Positions 49,932 through 62,600 are shown, numbered from the stretch's first letter. The stretch: 64,000 nt of DNA from Oegoconia quadripuncta (GCA_949316235.1 OX438744.1:24849578-24913577); one strand, 5' to 3'. Made by a program: numbers and translations. Notes: generated by a model not told the origin, from the sequence alone.

Positions 49932-50445
49932 ACGAGAACCCCTTGTAGTTTCGCTATGTCCAGCTGTCTGTCTGTGCGACGCTTAGCTCAGAGGCTCTTA
50001 GTACTAGAAACTTTTATTTTTTCAGGTAGGTACCTCCCTTACCTACACGTAAAAAACATGAATTTTATTTTATTTTTGTACCCCATCGTGTAGGATAGGA
50101 TAGTATAATAATATATATAGGAGGTAGTTGAAAAATATTAGTTATCTTATACAGTTTTCGATTTAGGGTTTCGTCTTGTGTCCAATGTAAACGTTCAACG
50201 GTTGGTTTTGGATACGTCAAAAAATTCACGGAAGTAATATAATAAAGTTAAAAGGAAAACTATTACAGGTAAGTAGGTTTTACAGGTTAATGAGAAATAA
50301 TAAAAAATCTTTTAAAATGTGACTTTCTGTTGAAAATAATTCCTCAAATAACAAAAGGCCCTGTTCTAAGTCCGCATATTGTGAGAGCAAGTACGGAACC
50401 CTACACTGCGCGTGGCCCGACACGCACTTGCCCGGTTTTGGTTAT
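49932..50445 (+). repeat. Interspersed repeat
   Basis: Same ends as 22430-23660: TTCGCTATGTCCAGCTGTCT and GTACGGAACCCTACACTGCG. Uninterrupted here. Confidence 0.55.
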
Positions 50446-50457
50446 GATTTATGGCAT

Positions 50458-51107
50458 TGAAAATCAAAAATGCTTTATTGTGTAGGTACACAGAGTACAC
50501 TTAAAATTGTCAGATTTTACATTTTTTAAGCTACTGCTTGTTCAAAAGGCAATTTTTCCCTGAGAAGAACAAGCAAGAAACTCGAGAGGTTCCTCTTTAA
50601 AAAAAGGTTTTTATATTACAAAATTATTAATTATTATTTTATATATTTCATTATAATTGTGAAATAGCCTGGTTATGCGAACGGGCTGTTTATATCCAAG
50701 AATGTTTATCATCTCAATAACAAATCCCATATAACAAAATATTAGGTAGAATTATTGCAAAACTTTGTCAAGTCCTACAGTAAATCGTGATAAGCAACAC
50801 CATCATCAGTACTCTAAAATATTGATACAGTTTACATAAGCTGAACCATCCTCAGTACTCTAAACACTCCAAACTGTGAGCCTTGCGCTCGGACATCTGT
50901 GGCTCGGACACTCCAAACTGTGAGCCTTGCGCTCGGACACTCCAATATAGTATCTTTAAATTTATAGAAAGGAAGACTTTGCATATCAACAGGAACCTTA
51001 TTGAAAAAGCGTATACATAACCCTTTGAATGAATTACTGACTTTGCGGAGGCGACTTATGTGACCTGCAAGTTTATCTTTATTTCTTGTATTGACATGTT
51101 TATTCAA
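50458..51107 (-). mobile_element. Jockey-like LINE 3' fragment with an internal insert
   Basis: 3' UTR AAAATGCTTTATTGTGTAGG to about 50715, then unrelated sequence, then coding relic 50940-51107 ([31 protein letters not shown]). The insert carries a 29-bp direct repeat around CCAAACTGTGAGCCTTGCGC (about 50866 and 50911). Confidence 0.6.
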
Positions 51108-51494
51108 TTATTGTTAAAAGTTGCGATTGGCCCCCAGAAGGTTAAGGTCGGCGTGCGATCGGGTAATACCAACCTCATTGTCTTGCATGTCATTTCGGTA
51201 TACCTACACCTAAACATCTTGGATCTCCAAGGTCCTTAGGAACCGTCAACAGAACAGTACAGACATCGGATTATTTCTCTGCAAACTTATATTTGCCGAT
51301 TAAAAAAACATTGACGGTCGACTTTACGTACACTTTGCAGATCCGTGCCACAAAATTAACTTTGCGACTGTGTAGGCTGGCAAATATATGTTTGCTTGTA
51401 GCGTGGTTTTAGGGGAGTAAATAATAAGGTTGATAATTGGTTGGTAAAGAGGATTTAGACGTGTTATAGTTAGGTCTCCTTTTGAGTAAGCAAG

Positions 51495-51572
51495 GCCACC
51501 GCCCTCCTACGAGTGGCCAAATATTACGAGAACATACATGGACCGAATGAGTCAACGCTGCACCTGATTATG
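51495..51572 (+). CDS. Candidate exon of an unidentified gene
   Basis: 78 bp ending at a weak donor ATG/GTAGTT. The open frame reads ATALLRVAKYYENIHGPNES then TLHLIM. It looks protein-like, but the acceptor (AAGCAAG) is weak. No family is recognised. Confidence 0.3.
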
Positions 51573-51929
51573 GTAGTTACCTAAGTCTGTAGACTGCTAA
51601 ATTGACATTGAAAATTTTCCTGACAGATGAATATAGAGTTGTTTGCAATCTACACGAATCGGGAGCATTCGTGTAGCTCTTCCTCTTGATCCGTTTTGTT
51701 TTTTTTATTATTGAATCTTAATTATGAATGTATGTCGTTGTCTCAATCTTTTGTAAGCTAATTCGTATATTTATTTACTTATTAATTCCAATCTACCGAC
51801 AGTGTATCTGTATCTATTTGAGTACCTATACTGCATTTGAATACACATATAACTACGTGACATTATTCACTGACGCGCACAGTAAAATATGCTTGTCTGG
51901 TTGTTCTCTTTTGTACCAGTGTCTCCTCG

Positions 51930-52145
51930 TAGCTGAAAATCAGTGTTTGGCTATCTGAGCAATTATATGCACTGAGCTATGGCTATGACCCATTTGTACG
52001 GCTGTAGCACACACATACTCTAGTGTATCCTGATGTTACTTTTATGGCTTGTTATAAAATATGTTTATCCAATTGCTTTGGAACTTATGGTACCTATGTG
52101 TGTGACTGGATATACAAATAAACGATATATCTATCTATCTATCTT
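51930..52145 (+). mobile_element. LINE 3' end with (TATC)n tail
   Basis: TGAGCTATGGCTATGACCCA, ACAAATAAACGATATA, then TATCTATCTATC. Related minus copies at 53103 and 54133. Confidence 0.55.
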
Positions 52146-52499
52146 CCTGCCCTAGGAAGGCAAGACGGTTTTTCGAGTGTATGTATGTTGTTACGTCCGT
52201 TCCTTTGGCGCATCCGGAGGGCGGAGTGTGAGGATTGTTTCGACTTAACTTTACTACCGCGTTCACGTTTACGTGACGATTTGTATGGAGAAATGTGCAG
52301 CGCCTCTATCGGATAGTTTGCGAAACGATTTTTTTCGTAGATACTTTTTGCGTAAACGCGAACGCGATGGTAAAGTTAAAAACGAGACAAAACTCGCACT
52401 CCGCACACTGTAGCCTAAATAGCTTGACCGTTTTCGAAATGCATGGTGTCGGTGTCGTCAGATTCGTCATTTTATGGTAAAAAATCCAACATGGCATCC

Positions 52500-52560
52500 G
52501 AAAAATATGCTGTATGTGTGTGTGTTAGCGTGTGTGTGTGTGTGCGTGTACACACGTGTG
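52500..52560 (+). repeat. (TG)n-rich microsatellite
   Basis: Runs of TG/CG alternation, broken by AGCG and ACAC. Confidence 0.8.
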
Positions 52561-52599
52561 TCTCAGTAATGCGTGGAAGATATTATTAGGTCTAGTCCC

Positions 52600-52795
52600 A
52601 AACTAAGCAAAGCTTGTGGATACTAGATCACGGATGAACATATATAAATATTTATATAAACATCCATGATTCGGGCATAAATGTTCGTATTCATCACACA
52701 AACATTTACCTAGTACTCGCAGGATTCGAACCCGCAACCGTTGGTTTCGCTGACAGGGTCACTATCCACTACACCAACCGGTCGTCCATTATTTA
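52600..52795 (-). mobile_element. tRNA-derived SINE (family C)
   Basis: Complement of the copy at 55487: CAAACTAAGCAAAGCTTG, GGATTCGAACCCGCAACCG (box B region), TCGCTGACAGGGTCACTATC. Confidence 0.65.
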
Positions 52796-53102
52796 TTGTA
52801 ACTTAAAATTTACTTGACTGCTAGATATAGGAAGAGGATAATGTTTTTTACGTATATGTGTATCTACGTGGCTGTAGAGTTCTTGATAACAAAGACAAAA
52901 ATTAAATTTTATATAAACCCCTCTAATGAAAAATCAATCAGGATAGGTACTTGGTATTACATCGAGACATTGTATATAAGACTTGGCGACGCTTCGGCAG
53001 CCACACACAAGAACCGGCTTTTACCTCGACTCAGCCAGGTAATGCAACCAGAATCTTTGTGCGGGGCTCTATATTATTTGAGTGTCTACCTAGCCCATCT
53101 AT

Positions 53103-53300
53103 AGATAGATAGATAGATAATTTGTTTATTTGCCTCTAAGCACATTGCACAATTATAACAATTGGTAATACAGAACAGAACAGTATAGTAGTATTACAGG
53201 AATAAAAATTCTAAAATATCAGTTATTATGTGCTGTAGGGACAAAATGGTTCCAACTCAGCATGGTGCTCCGCCCGCGGACGGATGGAGCGCTGGTATTC
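53103..53300 (-). mobile_element. LINE 3' end with (ATAG)n tail
   Basis: ATAGATAGATAGATAGATAA, then TTTGTTTATTTGCCTCTAAG. Confidence 0.45.
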
Positions 53301-53581
53301 TGTTGGGACCAGTTTGGAACTAGTGAGCTGTATGAGAACGCAAATGGATATAAAATACACATGATTATATTGATATTATACAAGTTATTATAAACAATAA
53401 ATCATATTTAAGTATATATTATTATATATATCTTTTACTCTATTTACAAAGGTGTTAATATTCAGCTGAAGGTGTGATTGCATTTTTCAGTCAGTGTACT
53501 GTTGCTATAATAATATAGTACGTCACGTCATATTTCAATAAATTGAAAAACTTGAAAATCTCCTGCATATGATGATTATCA

Positions 53582-53862
53582 TCATCATCAGCCCGTAAAC
53601 ATCCCATGCAGTGATATTGACCTTCCCTCGTATATGAGGGAGTATGGGCCATAGTCCACCACGCTGGCCCAATGCGGGTTGGAGACTTCACATGCCTTTG
53701 AATTTATATTTCTCAAGCATGCAGGTTTCCTCACGATGTTTTCCTTCGCCGTCTAAGAGCAGTCGGATAAAACTCATTGGTACATGGCCTGCCTGGGAAT
53801 CGAACCCGGACCTCGTAAATTGGGAGACCGCATCTTCACCGCTCGCCCACCGACGCTAACGA
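53582..53862 (-). mobile_element. tRNA-derived SINE (family B), intact form
   Basis: Complement reads head-to-tail as 40557 but with a single CCCTCATATACGAGGG junction instead of two palindromes. Contains CCTCACGATGTTTTCCTTC. Confidence 0.75.
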
Positions 53863-54132
53863 TGATGATTATTATTATCATACAAATAAACAAAATCAAC
53901 TAGGTATGTTAAAAGCTAAATATGGCTAGAACCATTCTGAAACAACCGAAGTACGAACATAAAAAAATTGTCAAATCGGTTCTGATATTTGTCACTATTG
54001 TAGTACCACAGACAGAATAGGATTCAAATTTATAAGCTCCCTCTTTTTGAATAAAAATGAAATAGCCGCTAAAATGTATTGAGAAAAGAGGCAATGAGAA
54101 ATGAAATTAAATTGATCAAATTTTAACTGTCA

Positions 54133-54330
54133 AAATTAAAAATAGATAGATAAAGCCTTTATTTGTTTCCACAGTCACACACATACATTTAGCTTATACA
54201 TATTGATACACAGATAAGGTAATACATCAATAACAATAACATAATATTGTAACACTAACGCATGTGTGTGCTGCAGCAGTACAAATGGGTCATAGCTCAT
54301 TGTATTAGATTGCTCATTGAGCAAAATACT
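54133..54330 (-). mobile_element. LINE 3' end fragment
   Basis: AATAGATAGATAAAGCCTTT and CAAATGGGTCATAGCTCA match the complement of 51930-52145. Confidence 0.5.
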
Positions 54331-54909
54331 TATTTTCACCTACCCCCTAAGGAGCAGAGCAACTTGGAACCTAAACCAGAGGAAACAGTAAGTATTAAGT
54401 AAATAGCAATTTTCAGACTCTTGATTGATGGGTGATAGTAGGTGCGAGTGAATATAAAGAGACGTAGTGTTTCTAAGTTGTGGAGCGCAAGAACAGTATA
54501 TATGCGTAACTTTATCATAGTTGGATAATTCATAACATAAAAATATATATGTTATACTGTAAATCATAGATAATTAATAATAAAAATAAAAGAAGAAGAA
54601 AAGATATTTTGTTGAAAAAACTACGAGATGCCATTGTTAAACAACTAGTCAAAGATGTTTAGATTCGTTACGGAAAGGGCCTTTTGATGATGATATTCAA
54701 AATTCCCGTCCAGTAGCGTTCTCAAGCAGTGACAGCGACAGTTTGAATGAAAGTCCTAACATTCCTGAAAGCACACCTTTTATGTCAAATTCTGAATTGT
54801 TCAAAATTTTAACGGGGTGACTTACGTCTCGGAATATTTTATTATTGTGTCTGTTTATGTACTTATGTCTGTTTACTGTGTCTCTCAATGTCCCTAAACT
54901 TTGTTGCAG

Positions 54910-55011
54910 GCGCCTTTACATCTCTCAATAACACAATCAATAACGTATTGTACAAATTGGGAAAGATTTGCCGATTGCACGAAATAGGGATTATACGAAC
55001 CAGTAAAGAAG
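54910..55011 (+). CDS. Candidate exon of an unidentified gene
   Basis: 102 bp between a good acceptor (CCCTAAACTTTGTTGCAG) and donor GTAAAA. The open frame, two bases in, reads AFTSLNNTINNVLYKLGKIC then RLHEIGIIRTSKE. This is the best of the four unidentified exon candidates. No family is recognised. Confidence 0.4.
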
Positions 55012-55269
55012 GTAAAATAGATATACAATATAAATATGTAGAATAGTGTCATTGTGCAAAATATGTTAAGTTTCGTTTGAGTTACTTTGCTACCACCTAT
55101 TTATCAGGCGTTACGCGCCTGATAAACTGTTACAGATTACAGTGGAATTTTTTTTTAACTTTATTTCCGAAAAGTGACCCCGATATTCATTTTTCGAGGG
55201 CCCTAAGTTATATCTATTCTTTTTATAGGTTATATTTTATAACCCACTTAATTACTCGTATTGTATTCC

Positions 55270-55380
55270 GTGATGATAGGTTAGAGATCGCTGTTAGCGA
55301 TAAGGCCGCCTAATTTGTAGTTTCTATAAGATATTTAAATGTACCTTCCTTATTTAAACAATAAAGCGTATTTGATTTGA
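55270..55380 (+). mobile_element. LINE 3' end fragment
   Basis: GATCGCTGTTAGCGATAAGG hairpin, GCCGCCTAATTTGTAG, ACAATAAAGCGTATTTGATT. Confidence 0.55.
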
Positions 55381-55486
55381 TCTATTCCTAATTTGTATGT
55401 AACATCTTTTGTGTCTCTTGACATTCATTTAAGTATTTATTACTTTTTTTATATATGTATATCTTGACTTATAATAATATTATTTG

Positions 55487-55715
55487 TGACGACGGGTTGG
55501 TGTAGTGGATAGTAGTGTCAGCGAAACCAACGGTTGCGGGTTCGAATCCCGCGACGGGTAAATGTTTGTGTGATGAATACGAACATTTATTCCCGAGTCA
55601 TGGATGTTTATATAAATATTTATGTAATGTTTATTCATTATCAAGTACCCACAGTACAAGCTTTGCTTAGTTTGGAACTAGATGATTGGTGTAAGTGTCC
55701 GAAATATTTATATTT
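55487..55715 (+). mobile_element. tRNA-derived SINE (family C)
   Basis: Head GTAGTGGATAGTAGTGTCAG, box B GGTTCGAATCC, tail AACTAGATGATTGGTGTAAG. Confidence 0.65.
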
Positions 55716-56103
55716 GTACTGCCCATCGTCCTTTTCTTCTGTAATACTCCATTTTTTAAATTATCTCACATATACTTAATTCTAGTTGTTAGTTCTCCAA
55801 AAACAAAATAATCAAATAAAAGGTACTTAGGTAAAAAGGATCAAAGTAAAAAAAAAATTGTACTCAAATCACTTAAAATAGTGAGATTTTACATTCTTTA
55901 TTCATCACGAAATCAATTACATCGAAATTATTTACTTGGATCTGTTAAAATTATTTTAATTGCTAACTTATATATAAGTTGTATCATGTTAGTTTGTGTG
56001 TTGTTTATTGGGTCAAATAAATTTTTTCTATTCTATTCTAATTGACCAAATAAATTTTACTGCCACCAAAGAGATTACAGCAGCTAAAATAAATATAATA
56101 TAG

Positions 56104-56372
56104 GTATACCTATAATATACCGTAAGGAAAAAAATAGGGCATATTAGATAAATGAAATAGAAGTTGTTGGCATAGGTATTTTTTTTTTTTCAATAGCACG
56201 AGCCGGCTGTAGTTTGATATGCGATTAGCGAGATTCGTAGGGTTCCCATCATGCGAAATTTATTTGGCACTCATTATTTTCTCCAAGTTTACTTTATTTA
56301 TTTAATTTAATGATGTAATTATGTGGAAAAGGCTAATGTGCCCTATTTTTTTTCCTTACGGTAAAAAAACTC
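56104..56372. mobile_element. MITE with ACCGTAAGGAAAA ends
   Basis: ACCGTAAGGAAAAAAATAGG at the left and complementary CCTATTTTTTTTCCTTACGGT at the right; about 265 bp. Confidence 0.65.
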
Positions 56373-56611
56373 ATCCGGAATATCCAAATAATCAGAAATA
56401 TTTATAATAGCCTCTTGTAAATAATTTGTAAAAATGTTTTATGATGGGTTGAGTTTGAATTTAATTAAGTTTTACTGAGGTCAAGTGCTAATCCGTTGTG
56501 CATAAAATAAACAAAACAATGGTATAACAAAATGTCAAGTTTTCTTTCTTAAACAGTTAAGTTGCTTTTTCGTCCTAGACTGGACGGAATAAACCCACTT
56601 TATTTTCTTTT

Positions 56612-56920
56612 TTTTTCTGCTAAACGGGTTAGTACTTGACCTCAATCACACCTGATGTAAAGTGAAGATGAGGTCGAAGGTGGAAGCGTACTGGCCCGGA
56701 AACCCCAACACATTTGGGCGACTGGCTATCTTATCTCTGACAACCGGAACTCAACAATGCTATTAACATTGCTGCTTGGCGGCAGATTTTAGATAAGATG
56801 GTGGTAGCTAGCCAGGCGGACATTTAAAATGCCCTACCACCAACCAAACCGAGTACTTAAACATGTACCCCGCTGGGGATCGAACCCGCGACATATACAT
56901 TGAGCCACGGAGGCGGTTAA
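56612..56920 (-). mobile_element. tRNA-derived SINE (family A), nearly full length
   Basis: Minus copy with tail TTTTTTTCTGCTAAACGGG, box B complement GGGATCGAACCC, and head end ATTGAGCCACGGAGGCGG. A short gap in the head. Confidence 0.8.
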
Positions 56921-57083
56921 AAGGCACTTAATTTTAAACTAAAGAGGCACTTAACTTTAAACTACTTTTAAAGATAAAAATCAATATACAGATTACTTAT
57001 TTGAAGTTGACAAATTATGTTTATGGGTATTTGGCACTAAATTCACATTATTTTATTTTAAAATCTATCGTGCTGTATGATTT

Positions 57084-57330
57084 GTGGACGACCGGTGCAG
57101 TTTAGAAACTCTGACCGCTATACCAAAAGGTCGCGGGTTCGAATCCCGCTAGGGGCATGTGTTGCCGGGACATATTTTGTTCCAGAGTTATGGATGTTTT
57201 TCATTTACATATGTATTTAAAAAAAAATGTGTTTGTGTATTTTATCAACCCTCTAGAATCCATCTAGTTGCTTAGTGGTGAACTAGATGGCGCTGTGTGT
57301 ATGTACAAAGATATTTTTTAAGCACGTAAA
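57084..57330 (+). mobile_element. tRNA-derived SINE (family C)
   Basis: GACGACCGGTGCAGTTTAG, AAAGGTCGCGGGTTCGAATC and GAACTAGATGGCGCTGTGTG. Confidence 0.65.
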
Positions 57331-57475
57331 AAGAATAGAACTACCCTGTCTCTTCCCGTGGGTGTCGTAAAAGGCTACTAAGGGACTTTACACCAAAAAA
57401 CATTTGTAGACTTGCAGGTTTTAATGGCGATGGGGTCACTCCTGTCAAGTGTGCATTTCTGTATATATATATATA

Positions 57476-59142
57476 CAATGTGTCCCGGAGAGAAGTGACC
57501 AGCGGGCGTAGTTTGAAAATTTATACAAAATTATCGATAAATCATTTAAATTTAGAGACCTAACTGCTTTTGTTTTTTAAAAATTGTTAATCCTTTTTTT
57601 TTAATAGACATGTCTGACCTTCTGCACTATTTTAGTCATAATTTCTTTGTTTTTACGTCTTTCCCAATTCTTTTTTTTTTAATTCAGTGCTGTTATTATT
57701 ATTCATCAAATTAAGTTATGAAAATTATCCCAAAACAAATAAATAATTTATTAAAAAAGAAATAAACTTAAAATTCGACCAACAAAACTGTATTTCTTTA
57801 AGTTTAAAAATAAAAAAACGAAAAATGTCCCTATAACATCATGTTTTTTTTTAATTATTATGATACTACATGATATTCTCTAAAATATCCTCGAACAATG
57901 TTTTATGTTATTTCAAATAAATGTGAACGTACGAGACATTGTAATTGACCTTTTATGCTCCAGTAACTAGATAGAGATAAGTTTAAAAAAATGAAAGTAA
58001 TGTTTTAAGCAGTTTATTTGCACATTTAAGTGTTTTGTTATTACAATGAATCATTTTGATTTTTGACATGATAGTTTAATAATAAATAAAAGATACTTAA
58101 TTTGTTAAAATGGTTGTTTATTAAGAAAAATCAGGTAATTAATTAATTATGTTTTCAAAATGACCGCCGTCAGCGGTTATGCAGGCCAGGCCAATGAAAA
58201 TTATCCAAGATGGATTGGCAGAGGCCGTCCAGTAGCATGGCCCCCGAGGTCACCAGACTTGACGCCTCTTGATTATTATTTCTGGGGCTACATGAAGCAA
58301 AAAGTTTATGCTGTGCCAATAATTTCAAGAGACCAGCTGAAACAGAGAATCGATGCTGCTGCCGCAGAAATAGCGCAGAATCATGCAGAAATAAGGCGAA
58401 CTACACTAAGGATGTCATTTAGGGCCCTGGCCTGCATAACCGCTGACGGCGGTCATTTTGAAAACATAATTAATTAATTAATTACCTGATTTTTCTTAAT
58501 AAACAACCATTTTAACAAATTAAGTATCTTTTATTTATTATTAAACTATCATGTTAAAATCAAAATGATTCATTGTAATAACAAAACACTTAAATGTGCA
58601 AATAAACTGCTTAAAACATTACTTTCATTTTTTTAAACTTATCTCTATCTAGTTACTGGAGCATAAAAGGTCAATTTCAATGTCTCGTACGTTCACATTT
58701 ATTTGAAATAACTAAAAACATTGTTCGAGGATATTTTAGAGAATATCATGTAGTATCATAATAATTAAAAAAAAACATGATGTTATAGGGACATTTTTCG
58801 TTTTTTTATTTTTAAACTTAAAGAAATACAGTTTTGTTGGTCGAATTTTAAGTTTATTTCTTTTTTAATAAATTATTTATTTGTTTTGGGATAATTTTCA
58901 TAACTTAATTTGATGAATAATAATAACAGCACTGAATTAAAAAAAAAGAATTGGGAAAGACGTAAAAACAAAGAAATTATGACTAAAATAGTGCAGACGG
59001 TCAGAGATGTCTATTAAAAAAAAAGAATTAACAATTTTTAAAAAACAAAAGCAGTTAGGTCTCTAAATTTAAATGATTTATCGATAATTTTGTATAAATT
59101 TTCAAACTACGCCCGCTGGTCACTTCTCTCCGGGACACATTG
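57476..59142 (+). mobile_element. Foldback mariner-like element with 715-bp inverted arms
   Basis: TA flanks; ends CAATGTGTCCCGGAGAGAAG. Left arm 57476-58190 and right arm 58426-59142 are near-identical inverted copies, with a 235-bp unique centre. Inserted in an older repeat (57330-57475 plus 59145-59220) whose uninterrupted relative is at 40243. Confidence 0.9.
58160..58477 (+). pseudogene. Mariner-type transposase C-terminal fragment
   Basis: 105 codons from the first in-frame ATG. The transposase-like part is YPRWIGRGRPVAWPPRSPDL, PLDYYFWGYMKQKVY and a C-terminal DGGHFENIIN. The first ~11 codons come from the left arm, antisense to the transposase end, so they are not native. Catalytic N-terminal two thirds are absent. 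Confidence 0.75.
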
Positions 59143-59487
59143 TATATATATCGAAAGTGAACAGTGGATATTGATTGTTTCAATCAAATTGCCTCATTTT
59201 CCTATTACAAAATCAACTTAATTTTGCGGTCAAACGCGCAGCTTGCACAGACGGATTATATTCTACATTTGATACGGAACCTTAAATAAGCAAAGTCCGA
59301 CACGCACCTGGCGGGTTTTTTTTATTATTTAATTGAATGCAATACTGAGCTGGTTTGAAACACTTTATAGTCAGCTTACAGTTTGACACAAAGCCAATCC
59401 GCACTGAGCTCGCTTGATGGATGGCCTATAATTTTTCCTGAAGAAACTGTGGGCCCCAGCGGGCCATAAGGATGTTGATAATAACAA

Positions 59488-59660
59488 TTAAGACTTAGTC
59501 TGCCAAGGTTTCCAGTCGGGTTGGGGCAGTTCTCTGCAGTCGACTAGTGGATTGGTGGCACTGATCGCCTCCATGACCCTCGGCTGTGCCTGTTCTAGAA
59601 GTTCCTCGTTCGCGCAGATCACTCCAGCCAGAGTCGTCTTGCGGATTTCAGTCAATTGAT
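59488..59660 (-). CDS. Haem peroxidase terminal exon
   Basis: Acceptor TTTTTTCAG, then two bases completing Asp, then LTEIRKTTLAGVICANEELL to a TAA stop at 59488-59490. The first-exon phase fits exactly. Confidence 0.88.
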
Positions 59661-62600
59661 CTGAAAAAACAAAATGGAGAATTTTACCATAAATTACCAA
59701 TGAAGCAAATATTTACTACTAGCTGTCTGCCCGCGGCTTTCTTCTGCGTGAAATAACTTTATTAAGTGAGTGGAGATAAATAAATATGATATTAAAACAT
59801 ATCCAGGGAATGTTATGTACCAAATTTCATCCAAATCCAATCATCCGTTTCGCAGTGATTAAGCAATAAACAAACATCGCATTTATAGTATTACCTAGAT
59901 CGACCTGTCTTTCAGGTTAAGTTTCAAAGGTGCTAATAAGATATAAGCAATAATAAATAAAAAAAAAAATTAAAACGTTTTGAGTAGTTATTAGTCTTTT
60001 TAACTGTTAGTCATGGAACTTAGACAGGAGGATTGTAGACTGGTCTGGCAAAATCCCACTGTTCATACACGTGGGCCGAGTTGGGTAGTGTGAGGGGTAT
60101 GCAAGTACGTTTACCCTTCATCGGGTACTATATCAATTTACATGATCTTAATTTACTTTTGTAACTCAGACGCTCGAGAAAATCAGATTGGTATCCCATC
60201 AGAGATAGACCAGCCCCCCTAAACAAGTGGCAAGCATTTCTATAATGACAAACTAATTGGCTGTTCGCGATTTAAAGGCAGCCAATAAATAAATAAAGCC
60301 AAAAATAAGACAATCCACTAATCGGAATATTAATAAACCAATCTCAACACAAGTCTTGAGGCTGTATCAACCGAGATGCGTCTTAAGCAGTTGACGCTAT
60401 CTCAAGCTCCCTGATAATTTGTAAACCAATCTTGACGTCTACTCAGCTGAGATCACTTTTCAAGTATTCGCCGCTGAGGCGAATGAATGATAGTCTTGAG
60501 TTTCGTTTATGAATACGTGAAACTCGGCGCACCTCTCAAGTGAGTACTGCTTGAGTATCTATTTACGTGCGTTTCAGGTCTCAAGTTAGGTTTATTAATC
60601 AACACGTTTACTTCAAACCGGTCATAAGACTGTTGAGAATGGTTTATTAATACGGGCTTAGCCACTATTAGTACTATTATCGTTCTATTTAAGCTATCCG
60701 AATACTATCTTATTGCATTTGTCTGAGTTATTGCACCCGCTATATACCCCATACCACGAGATGGCTGTCATCGTCCCAGGAGCTATCAACGCCCACTTTT
60801 TTCGACATATACAGGGTGAATTTGAATTAGTGTAATTCCCAGAAAGAAACTGGTGACGCCACTCCTGATTACGATTAACTTTCCCCAAGGATCCATAGTC
60901 GAATTCGATTAAAAAAATTTTCGATTACCCATACAAAGTAAACACCATTCTGAAGAAAATTAGACGAACTCAGCCGAACATTTATAATTAATTATTATTG
61001 AACAAAAAAAAAATGAACCAAAAGTAGTTTTATCATTATTGATGAATATGGGATAAATGTCCTTTATATTTTATAATTAGGACACAACTCGGCTCTCGAC
61101 ATTATAACAATAAATACTTCTATTGTGTTTGATGCGGTTACGTGTCAAAAATATCGACTTATTTAAAACTAAAGTTAATTAAGAATTATACAGGGTGAAT
61201 TTCAAGTCGTGTAATTCCCATTAACTGGTCACTCCACTCTTAATTACGAACAACTTTCCCTAAAGAACCATAGTCGTATTCGATCAAAAATTTTTCGATT
61301 ACCCTTATAAAGTAAACAATACAATACAAATACACTTTATTGTACAAAAGGAGAAAATACATTTTACAAAACACAATACTGATAAGAGTACAATTAGGCG
61401 GCCTTATCACTAAAAGCGATCTCTTCCAGGCAACCTTTGGGTGTAGGAGTATAACTTTATAGAACAGGCAGGTTGTGCAAAATACGGATGCAGATATGAA
61501 ATACCTACATAATCAATTACTTATTTATTAAACAACTTTACTTATTATTTATTACTTATTTAGTAAACCATTCTGAAATCACCTTTAGTTTTCATACTAA
61601 AGGTGATCCAATAATTTTCGGTTAATGACTCCGCTCCTGATTATAAACAACTTTCCACTAGGAACCATAGCCGAATTCAACCGAAAATCATTGGATTTCT
61701 ATACTTAAGGTGGTTTCAGAATGCCTTAGTTTGTATGAGTAATCGAAAATTTTTTGATCGAATTCGATTATGGTTCCTTGGGGAAAGTTGACCGTAATCA
61801 GGAGTGGAGGCACCGGTTAATGGGAATTACGTGAAGTCACTTTCACCCTGTATATTAAAACGTTTTGGATCGTGAGGACTGTTCCACACATTTTTGTTGA
61901 GAGAGTTATCTGAGCGCCAACAGGGTGAACATAAGGCGACACATCTGCCCTACCACCAACAAAACCGAGTACTTAACCATATACCCCGCTGGGGATCGAA
62001 CCCGCGACCTCCGAATCGTAAACCCAATGTTTACATTGAGCCACGGAGGCGGTCAAACTCTATCTCGACGGCTATGTGTATGACATACCCATTCTTCTAT
62101 AGGTACATGTTGCGCTCGCGACTCTTCCAACCAAATGGAATGTCTTGTTTATAAGGTTATGTTGTTAAACTTATTGCAGGTACTTCTATGGTTAGCCGCC
62201 CTCCGGGAACGGGCCTCCCCTTGTAAGGGAGCCGCTTATGCGTTCCCAGGTCCTCCCTACTGCCGAGGAAGGTCGCCGGGGGGTTTTAGTGGGTAGGACC
62301 GCTCCGATCGGCGGCGGGTTCAACGCGTAAATGCGTTTCCGCTCGACAAAAAAAAAGGTACTTCTATGGTGGTCTTACCTTCTGCAAACCCAACAGTGTC
62401 ATCGGCAGTCTCGTACCAGAAGCGGTCGCCTGCCCTGAGCCGCAGGAACTGGTCCGCCAGCAGGCACGTGAGCGTGGGGCCCAGCACGCGGCCGCGCGGA
62501 GCCTCGCCCAGCGCGCCCGTGTACAGGTCCACGTCCCGCACGTCGCTGGCACCACAACCCTCACATATATTTACGTTCGCTCATCCTCTTCACAATCCTG

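Noticed and set aside
52814..53104. 96-codon + frame
   Set aside because: Most of it is AT-rich and not protein-like; only its end (about 53002-53039) could be exonic, and the evidence is weak.
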